Assembly: GCF_027942865.1 (NCBI RefSeq)
Contig: NC_134510.1
Coordinates: 10,444,743-10,508,742 of the forward strand
From: Odontesthes bonariensis
Taxonomy: Eukaryota > Chordata > Actinopteri > Atheriniformes > Atherinopsidae
Direction of reading: 5' to 3'
DNA: 64,000 nucleotides
Made by a program: the position numbers and the translations under genes. The number at the start of each line of letters is the position of its first letter. The stretch's first letter is position 1. This document shows, piece by piece, positions 25,770 through 41,100 of this stretch. Below the pieces are notes generated by a model that saw only the letters and a program-made list of their open reading frames with translations, was not told the origin of the DNA and searched no databases.

Positions 25770-26085
25770 CCGGATGTGCAGGATGTGCTGTTTGCAGTAT
25801 TGATGGATGATTCTGTCCTCAGAGTGTTGCATCACCTGAGCTGCCTGAAGCTGCTGGTGGAGGAACCCCAACAAAAAGGCAGAAAAGAGGGAGAAGAGGA
25901 GAAGGATGAAGATGAAGGACGGTTCTCTTCTTCGTCCGCTTATGGACCGATCTGCTCTCAGCAGGAACCCTCCTGAAGCCGATGGACTGAATGGGCGTCC
26001 GTCCGTCCTTCATGTCAGTGTGCAGATTCCTGAATGGGAATGAAGTGTAACATCGATGTGTGTAAATAAAAGTTAACATTATTCC
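25770..26085 (+). other. Possible terminal exon of unknown gene
   Basis: An open frame reads DVLFAVLMDDSVLRVLHHLS, then a Lys/Glu/Asp-rich tail, ending at TGA 25,974-25,976. An AG acceptor candidate is present at 25,778, and an AATAAA lies near 26,066 in the right place for a poly(A) signal. I do not recognise the protein. It does not match the known end of WDR91. It could equally be unconstrained sequence next to the minisatellite. Confidence 0.3.
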
Positions 26086-26673
26086 ATCCCCGAGACTTTA
26101 ACAGGCTCAGGACAACTTGTTTCTTCCTACACACAGAGTGCAGCCAGGTTGTTTCTTAAAAGCTAACATTAGCTTGTTAGCACACGGTAGCATAGCCATA
26201 GTGAATGCTAACATCACTTTGTATAACATGGCACCTGTTAGATGTTTCAGGGGTAAATGTTTCATACCCAAAGTGGGTCGCTCAGCATGAACATGCTTAT
26301 AAGAACAGGTGTTAGAAACTAATGTCCACATGCTACAGGGTTTCATAGATCCGTCACCATCAAGGTTGTTCTGTTCACCAGGAAAAAGAGATTGTGGACC
26401 TTAGTTATTCTGAAGAAGTAAACATCAGTCGTATGTAATCAGTACAAAGTTGTTTTTGTAAAGTGCTGTTTGATTGTGAGCAGTCAGCATGTTTCCTTCT
26501 GCTTCATGTTGATGAGCTCTGATATTTACTGTTTATCACATCAAATGTCCAATACTTCAGTTACAGGCATGTCTCCCTGTCTTCTGCCATGTGTCTGACT
26601 TGTATTAGAGCCCACTGAGGTTCACCATCTTCCTGTAGTCGTGTCATTTTTCATTTCTTCTCTCCCGTGAAGA

Positions 26674-26965
26674 TTAAAGGGATAGTTCGCCTCTTTTGAC
26701 ATGAAGCTGTATGACATCCCAAATCAGCAACATCATTTCTGAACATTTTCTTACCCCCTGCTGCATCCTGTGAGCCGAGTTCCAGCCGAGTTTTGGCGTT
26801 GACGAAGGTAGTCCGGCTAGTTGGCTGGGGGCACAAAAATAAAGCGTTTTGCTTCTCAAAACAATATGCGTTCAAAAGAGTAATAAATTTGCATCACAAA
26901 ATCGTTCTCCAGGAAAGTCATACCTCACAATCGCTTGGTGCTATTTTCTCTCCCTTCGTATCAGG
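26674..26965. mobile_element. piggyBac-like MITE, left half only
   Basis: Starts at TTAAAGGGATAGTTCGCC and follows the family consensus for about 290 nt, then stops near the palindrome centre with no right arm or second TTAA. Confidence 0.75.
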
Positions 26966-26969
26966 ATCT

Positions 26970-28100
26970 GGCATCATCAAAGTATCTTATAAAGTTAAAC
27001 CAACAGTTTAACTCGAGTTGAATCGACGAATAAATCAGTTTCGTTACCTTGGTGATGATTCTACCAACGAACCTTGTGAGGTGAATCCAGACAGTAATAA
27101 ACTTTGATAATATAAAATAAGAATAATAAGTCTTGATTGGAAAGAAAACCGAAGGTCCAGCAACCTTTAACCTACAGTATCAGGAGGCTGCCTGTCCACT
27201 CAAATTCATTCACAGGTTTGTTTTGTTCATTTAGTCTTTTTCAGAAACTCAAATCCTTAATGTTTGACCTTTTTTAAGATGGAATCTTTTGTTTCTTTTC
27301 AAACTTTAATGTCAATGTCAAATGGCTGTTTTTGCTTTTTTTAGGCTCTTCACTGGAATCAACTCATTTCCCATTTTCTAATTTACCAAAAGGTGAAGTC
27401 ACCCCTTTAATGTCGGTTTTGAAAACAGTATCTGGTTGCTGCTGCTCACAGGATTATAAAACTTTGATGCATTCATGTGTAACAGCTTGAACTTAAGTTT
27501 AATTGACAGATTTAATTACCCAGAAAGCATTTGATAACTTTTTAATAACTCATTCCTTTGAAGGTTAAAGTACCACCTGTAAGTTTACACAGTTATAAAA
27601 GATAACAGCTGACATTGGGCACATTTACTGTCTTTTATTATATTTCAAACTCTGAGCTGAAAGACCAGATACGCAGACGCCTTAAAAAAATAGTTTTTCT
27701 CCAGGACTTCGGTTACAACTTTAAAAAAAAACTGGGTGATTCACACAACCCTAAATTGGAGAAATTAAAAAGAAAAAAAAAAAACACTTTCAGATATGAA
27801 TCAGAAATTAAGTCTTTACCACATTTGCAATATGTTCCAGAACTTATGAAGGTAACAAAACCAACAGAACTCATGCTATTAAAAACCAAAATGAGAACCC
27901 AGTGAGGGATACCAGCACTTAAATTCTGACTGGTTTTCAACTTCCTATCAGGAAGTATTTTCCAAAGACAAAGATATAATGGATGCTGCTGGCAGCAGAG
28001 CAATTATTCTGTCTATATTTGATCAGATACAAGTGACCAACAATTTCATTCTTTAAACAATAAGGTAAAATAAAGAGACTAAATTAACATGCTTCAAATA
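26970..28100. other. Intergenic spacer, nothing recognised
   Basis: A/T-rich sequence between the MITE half and the tubulin 3' end. A 96-codon plus-strand frame at 27,615-27,905 is Lys-rich and has no recognisable domain. Confidence 0.5.
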
Positions 28101-28103
28101 ACA

Positions 28104-28109
28104 TTTATT
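28104..28109 (-). terminator. alpha-tubulin poly(A) signal
   Basis: AATAAA on the minus strand about 130 nt after the stop codon. Confidence 0.8.
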
Positions 28110-28240
28110 AAAAAGTCAACTTTAAAACTATTCATACAGATTGGAAAACATCTGGAACCGAACCGGCAAACATCCAAGTCCAGAACACATGTAAAGAACA
28201 TCTGGAAGCTGGGTTCCTGCTCAGCGCCTCCATGAGCGTC

Positions 28241-33246
<5,006 letters not shown>

Positions 33247-33649
33247 TTTTGTTGAGTTATCCTCGTATTAAACTGCACCAGAAAAATCCTCGATAAGAAA
33301 CCAGTCAACCAGACCATACCACTCCACGGACAGGCTGGCTAGGAGTGGCTACAGCCACCATCAGATCACTCACTGCCACCCCGTTAGCCACCACAAGGGA
33401 GCACATTGGATTTGTGTGGATTAGGGAATGTATTTTAATCCACAACAGTTAATAATGTGAAAATGGTGCTATCACAAGAGCAACGACAACAACAATAATA
33501 ATAATAATAATATCTAATTTAATTAGAATAAGAAACAGAGCTCAGTGGGGTCTTACGCACTTTGGTGCTCTGGACCTAAAACCTGAAGCAGCTGTTGCTA
33601 CGTTCTCGTGCCCTGCCCCTCCCCCTCCCCCCCCTCTTCGGAGCTCTAA

Positions 33650-35060
33650 TTTGAAGTGGAGAAATTTTGCAAAGATGCACATGTAAGCAAGATCAAACAA
33701 CAAGCAGGTTCAACGAATTCTGAAGAGAACTTTTGTAGGTATGTATACTGAAATGTGTGACTCGTTTGCATGCTCTCTGAAGTTAGCATGCTAAGCGGAA
33801 AGTTAGCTAAGTAACTTGAATTACCTAAATATATTAAGTTAATATTATTAAAGTGTGACAGCAATAATAAGAATTCAGTGTTTTAATATATGAATATACT
33901 GTAAATTCAGTAAATCAATAAATAGGTGGTTTTTTTTTTTTGGTTAGGTATGCCACCCCAAAATTTTGCCTTGCCCCCACCAGCCACCCTTCTGCTGGCG
34001 CCACTGTAAACCAATAGCAGCAATACTCAAATGTATTTAGCCTACTAAGAGGAAAAAAAACTTGAATAAATAAATAAATCTGTGTAAAACACTGGGTATG
34101 TTGTAATATAATGTGATTATTTTTTATATGATTTAACACCTATTATTTTTAAGTTAGATTTACTTTTTCGCGCCTTGCCGCCATATTGCCATTGCAACAA
34201 CGTCACAGGGTTCTGATTGAAAGGTTAAATCAATAAAACAGCAGTCCTTTCACGCCGACAAGGACATATGGCAGAAGATGACATTGCGAGAGACTATTGT
34301 CCCAAAAAACCTTCTGGTTTACAAGTTCCAATCTGTGAGGGGCAGAGAAGTTCAAGCTCAAGGTTGGGAGAGGAACAGGAAACTCAAAAGATGGCGGCAG
34401 TAATGTCACTTCCGGTGGCAGCTGCCGCTGCAAAGCTGTGACAACTCAGGCTGCCACCGCTGCTGCCGGTGTTTGTGGAAGCCAACGCTGATCATCCACT
34501 CACTGACTCAAGTGTTTTCTTGTTTTTTTTAATGTTTTTCTTTCTGTGTAAAGGTCTTATTCACAAACACAAAACGTAATAATAATAATAATAATAGAAT
34601 GATAATACTAATTTCTTTTAACACAGTCTTCACAAATGGGATCATATACATATAAATACATATATTTACATACAGTGAACGCACATTTGATATTCACAGT
34701 CAAGAGCACATGACTGAACATAGGAGCAGGTTTAAAATATTTGTGAAAAAAATAGCTTATATGAATAGTTTTTTTAGTCATCATTTAAAACAAACCACAC
34801 TTTCAGCACATCTGGTTGAAAGAGGAACGTTTGGGACCTCTAATTTCTGGTTATAAAACTGAAAGGGTGGAAAGATAAGAAACCTTAGTCTGAGGCTTGA
34901 AGAGAGGGCCAAATTTAATTTAATTTACAATCTTTGTAAATATTTTAATTGAGCTACATGATCATTTGAATTTGGATGGATAGAGTATTTTTTGCTATTT
35001 CTATTTTTCTAAATTAATAAATGAAAGCCCTAAAAGCACCTATCAGATCACGCAGTGTAA
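33650..35060. other. Intergenic region between tubulin and spag16
   Basis: A tubulin promoter is expected left of here, but I see no clear core motif. A GC-rich patch with CACTTCCGG (ETS-like) lies at about 34,390-34,490. The remainder is A/T-rich with short (AAT)n tracts, and has no supported gene. Confidence 0.35.
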
Positions 35061-35068
35061 AACACAGG

Positions 35069-35117
35069 GTTGCTTTGGTAACCGGCCAAACAGCTCAGAA
35101 GCCGTTACCATAGCAAC
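35069..35117 (+). promoter_or_regulatory. Paired RFX X-box motifs upstream of spag16
   Basis: GTTACCATAGCAAC at 35,104-35,117 fits the X-box consensus (GTNRCC, spacer, RGYAAC) perfectly. GTTGCTTTGGTAAC at 35,069-35,082 fits with one mismatch. They end 36 and 71 nt before the spag16 ATG, the usual distance for RFX control of ciliary genes. Confidence 0.72.
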
Positions 35118-35152
35118 ATGTAATCAAACAGCTCAGGAGCAGAACAGAGAAA

Positions 35153-38100
35153 ATGTCAGCAAGAAGAAGAGAAACGGCAGAGCAGAGGAGGAGGGAGGAT
35201 TTATCAGAGGAGGAAAAGAAGAGTGCTGAAGATGAGGACTTTGAGGAAGCCATGAAGGCGGCTGCCTCCTCCACCCAGAGGAAACTTAAGCCGCCTGAGC
35301 AGCAAATCCTACTGAACACCCCAGAGACGGTGGATGACTTCCTGAGGAACTTCCTCCGCAGAGCCGGCCTGAATCGGACTCTTGGCTGCTTTGAGGCAGA
35401 GTGGTATGGCTCCACTCAGAAACTCCTGACCAGAGGTGGGTAGTAACGAGTTACATTTACTTGAGTAAGTTCTTGAAAAAAATATACTTCTAGGAGTAGT
35501 TTTAAATCTCTATACTTTTTACTTTTACTTGAGTAGATGTGTGCAGCAGAAACTGTCCTCTTACTCCGCTACATTAGGCTACAATGAGCTGGTTACTTTT
35601 CTTCTTACCTCTTTGGTATTCTACGCCTCATTATTTTTATCCCCCCGCGTACGCCTCATTTTAATGTTTTATTCTGACAGAGAGAGAGACTTCCACCAAA
35701 GGCTCTACCACCTGACTGTGTTTCACCAATCAGACGTAGCCGTGCAGTCTGGTCACGTGACCGTACTCGATCTCAGCGGCGGGACGGGTTAGCTTTAGCA
35801 TTAGCAGTCGTAGCAAACAAACAAAGAAACAGATGAAAAATGTCAGAATCAACGGTGGGAAATGAAGACGCAGACGAGGCCTCATACTGAAAGCATGTTT
35901 ACCTTACAAAGAGTGAGAAACAGCAGCTACATTATGTGTCTTCTGTGTCAACCAAAACAAACGCACATTTCAGCAGAAACTCCCCCATGGATAGGTGAAT
36001 GTTTGTTTTTTAGGTTACATATGGGTTACATATGTTTTAAACATTTCCTCTCTTTTTTATTGAAGTACTTGAATTTACCTGGATTATTTCAATTTAAGCT
36101 ATTTTGTAATTAATTAATTCATTTTAATTTATTTTATCAATGCATGAACTCTAATTTGCCTAAAGATGATTATTTAGTATTTTTGTCTGTCTGATTGAAT
36201 GCTTGTGTTAACAAATAAATCAGACGTTACTCTACAGTTACTCAGTACTTGAGTAGTTTTTTCACCAAGCACTTTCTTACTCTTACTCAAGTAATTTTTT
36301 GGATGACTACTTTTTACTTTTACCTGAGTCATATTATTCTGAAGTAACAGTACTTTTACTTGAGTAAAATTTTCTCTGCTCCTGACAAAAAACCCTGTCG
36401 ACCGTAGAGACGGCAGGAACGGGCGTCTTCTTCATCCCTGATGCTCTCACACACGGGCAGCTCCTCCAGCTCGAGCTGGACTCGGTCCACAGAGAGACGG
36501 ACCAGCTCAGGCAGGAGGTGCAGGCGACAGCGGAGAGCCTGGCGAGGACACAAAGGGAGAGGGATTTCCATCGGCTGCAGTATCAGCGAGTCGCTGAGCA
36601 GAAAAACGAGCTGGTTAGCAACTTCAAACAGCTGAGGGAACATTTGGAGTCTTATAAGCTGGTGCTGAGGCAGCTGGACGACAAATACCAAACAGCTCTG
36701 AGGCAGAAAGGGCTCATCAGTTTACAAAAGGACCGAGTTCAAAAGTCCACAGACCCAGACCCAGGACTGGATCAGGAAAAAGCCAAAGAGAAGAAGGAGA
36801 GCACTGAGAGGGCAGCAAAGAGCTCCCCAAAGGACTCAGAGTTTCCCGCCTGCAGCAGGCTGCAGAGACCCCAGCAGGCCCAGGGGAAATCTCTGAAAGG
36901 TCAAAACTCCTTCAGGTTGTCAGGCTCCATCCGAGCACACGAGCTGCCAATCAGCTGCATCGCCCTCCATCCCAGGAAACTCCTCCTGGCGTCTGCCAGC
37001 GACGACCGCAGCTGGAGGCTGTGGGCTCTCCCAACCAATGAAGAGAAGGTAACGCAGCAGGGCTTCTGTGGTTGGGCCAATCAGAGGGGTCAGATTTAAC
37101 CTCATAGGCCGTCTAAACCACCAGCCTTTAAAAGTTATTACTAGGGCTGGGCAACGATTACGATTTTTAATCTAATTAATCGCATGATTTCCCTGATTAA
37201 TCACGATTAATCGCATTTGTACGCAGAATCCAAAAATGAATCCAGAAGTAGTGTATAGCTTTAACATTTAGTTTTATTTTAAATGTACTGCCATATGAAT
37301 GAAAGCACCATAACATTTGTTGTGCAAACACACTTTTAACATCAGCATCTTTCTGTAGTTTTTATGTAGAAGCCTCGCTCCACTGTCTGTTTCCTTGAAT
37401 GACTTGCTGCTATCAGTTGTGTGTTTTGCCTTTAAGTGATATTTTAGACTGGAACTACTACAGTGATAAGACGTGCTTTTATGTTGAAACAAGTAAAACA
37501 GGAAGTAGCGCCGGTTAGCTCCGTTAGCTTCACACAGAAACCGAGGAGGAACTGCTAGTTTATCTTTATTTTATCACTCCATGCTTCGTGGTGTTTGCTG
37601 TAACTGTGTGAACGTGATGCATTCAACAGACTTTTATAATAATAAAACCTGCGTTAATGCGCCATAAAATATTTATCGGCACGAGTTAACGCGATAATAA
37701 CGAGTTAACTCGCCCAGCCCTAGTTATTACCAAAGTGGAACAACTGCAATCAAGTGCTTTTGACTAAAGTCAGAGTCAAATTTATTTGTAGCACATTTCA
37801 TGTACAAAACAATTAAAAGTGCTTCTCATAAAGTAAAAGCATTGCAGCAGGGAGTGTAAGAAGCATTAAAAATACATAAAAGAATATAAAGAGAAACAAA
37901 TAAAGTAATTAAAATTATTAAAAACGAGCAACAGTCCAGATAAGTTCAAAGATATCGTGCAGATTTCATGCATAGACACATGAGAACAGAAATGTTTTTA
38001 ACCTGGATTTAAAAATGTCTACATTTGGTGAAAGTTTAATCTCCACTGGCAGTTTGTTCCACTTGTTTGCAGCATAACAGCTAAATGCTGCTTCTCCATG

Positions 38101-41100
38101 TTTAGTCTGGACTCTGGACTGGACCAGCTGACCTGAGTCCTTGGATCTAAGAGCTCTGCTGGGTTTATATTCTCTGAACATATCACAGATGTATTTTGGG
38201 CCTAAACCGTTCTGGGATTTGTAAACCATCAGCAGACTTTTAAAATCTATTCTGTGACTGACTGGAAGCCAGAGTAAAGATTTTAAAACTGCTGTGATGT
38301 GTTCAGATCTCTTAGTCCGGGTTAAAACTCTAGCAGCAGCGTTCTGGATGAGCTGCAGATGTTTAATGCTCTTTTAAACTACTGGAGATCAGTGGTTTCT
38401 GCAGGACTTATTCACTCAGAAACTTAGTTATAGCTTTGTACCCTGAAGCTGCACAACATTTCTCTGTCACCACCTTGCTTGAGACTACATTCCACATCTG
38501 ATAGTGACACATATTCATATGGTGCCTTAGGGTATTGGTGTGATTAGTAAGATCTGAGATCTATATCGGATCTATCAAAAGAAGATGCTCCTTCGACTAA
38601 GCAGTGCTTAGTCTCCCCTCCTCGGTTTGAACACACACCCAAATGCTTCTTACTTTCTTAACTCCTATGAAAGGTTACACTTTTAATACAGATTCTGCAT
38701 TTAGTTTTTGTGAGATAAACACAGTGAAATGTGAGTTATGGTGAACTGTCATGTGCTGCTGCCAGGTTGGTCACATGGTGCTGTCAGGTGAGGGTCACTC
38801 TGACTGGCTGTCGGGTTGCAGTTTTCACCCTGATGGATCCAAACTGGCAACTACCAGCGGAGACACAACAGTAAGTTTGTCCTTGTGAGACCACCACACA
38901 CAGCGGGACTCATGCACGGGTGGGGACGAGTGTTGTGACTGGACACCACCTGCAGTTAATACACAATGAGAAATAAAACATACAATAGTGGTCGTTCCTT
39001 GTCTCCTGGACCACATTAAAGAACAGTATCAGCTTTACAGTTGGAGCTAGTGAAAATATGTGCACACAGAGACATGCTTTATATGGGGTCAGTTCATAGA
39101 AAAGTAAAGAATGTGGGGTGTAACATGCAAACGGGGTAGTGGGCTGCACGTGGGCTGCACGTGGGCTGCATGTGTGCAACGTTTCATCAGTCAGTGGGGT
39201 CACATGGCACTCAAAGGATCAGATTATTGGCTAAATTACAATTAGACTGAGTTATTAAGTTCATGTAAACACCTTAATCTGACTAAGAATTGGATCAGAT
39301 CAGATTAAGACCCCGAGATAACTGGGTTGAAAGTCACTCTAAACCTGCTTGTAGACGCTGAAGCACGTGTTGAATTAGGCTGTGTTTGAAACCGCCTACT
39401 TCTCCTACTACTCCCACTACTCCTACTAACTTTAACTTTTTTTAAGTTCCCGGATGCATACTAGATTCTCCGAAATGTTGGGTATGCATCGTGAGGTTAC
39501 TACTCATACTCAAACTACCCAAGATGCAACGTAACGTGACGTCACCGATCGTCATTTCCTGTCAAAACGGCAGTTTCAAGCTAGCTACAACGAGGGTACG
39601 TTCACTTCCTGTTTTCAGAACAAAAGCACCAATTGTATGGTAATGGCTTTCCCTATGATAAAAGGTAACGGGTGTTTTATTTTGTGAAAATAACCGGAAG
39701 TGCGTTACTCACTGCGGCTAGCTTTAGTGGCGCCGAATTCGTTGGAACAAAATTGTAAATAGCCGGTATTTTGTCAGGTTTTCAACACATTGGGGATCTA
39801 AACGACTACTTTCTCACCTGAAAATGTTTCAAACGTTTCTAAAGTTTACAGAGTTTAGAGCTTAAGAGAAATCAGCTTCAGGCCGGCTGATTTCAGCTCG
39901 GACAGGAGCGAAATGCATTGTGGGTAAACGCTCTGCATATTGTCTGATTGATGAGTATGCAGTATGTAGTATGTAGTACAGAGTTGTTTTTGACAACCAT
40001 CTTAGATTTAGTCTTAGTCTTAGTCTTTTGGACTAAAATGCTTATTAGTTTTAGTCACATTTTAGTCACTTCTATATGTGATAGTTTTAGTCCAGTTTTA
40101 GTCGACGAAAAGTCAAAAAAGTTTTAGTCTAGTTTTAGTAAAAAAAAAAGTATAGTATAGTCTTAACAAATTAATTTAGGTCAATAAATATTGGAGATTG
40201 CTGTTGGGCAGTGTCACACATAAGTTGTGAAAATAGCAGCAGATCTATAAGTTCAACACATTGTAAGCTTGCAGATCTGCTTTTTTCACAAATAATAACA
40301 ATAATAAAGGAATGGTTTTAGACATATAAGGTTTACACCCAACGGCAAATTTCTGATCTAAGGATTGTGTATTACATTCAGATAAAGTGGTAACAGTGGA
40401 ATCAATGTTCATTACTCCAAAAAAGCCAAAAAACAAAAACATTCTACTTCAGCAATTGTGGCTTTATTTCTCAGAATTAAAGTACAATGAACATACACAT
40501 GCCCCAAAAAAATGAGGATAGATGTAAATATGCTGGGATAGATGACTGTGCGCTTATTGTAAGTCGCTTTGGTAAAAAGCGTCTGCAAAATGACCGTAAT
40601 GTAATGTAATGTAATGTAATGTTGTTATTTGGATCACCAGGTTTCTCTTTAGTAGTTTTGGTCTCTGGGATCTGGTTGAGGAAAAAACAAAGAAGGGATA
40701 CAATTACTCTTTCTCTGTATACAACGTACACCTCCTTTAAAGATTTACAGGTGAATACAAAACAATCAAATGTATACCATAAAAATACTCAAAATACTAC
40801 CGTGTTAAGAAAATAGTATGGTCTTAACTATCAAACAAGCAGAACAAAAATACATAGCTTATTAACTGACCCTGTACTAAAGCTTTCTGATTTTTCATTC
40901 TGTACTGTGCGTGTGTCCCAACTTTACTGTAAGCGCACTAAACGCACAGGTCCTGGTTAGGGCTGCACAACGTCACTTGTGCCTTTTAGGCAAAAGCTAG
41001 CAGACTCTACGTATAACAGTAACTCGACCTGTTTAACATATCAAGTTACGTGCTGACAGAACGTACACACAAAGAGATAACCACACCGTCACTGAATGTA

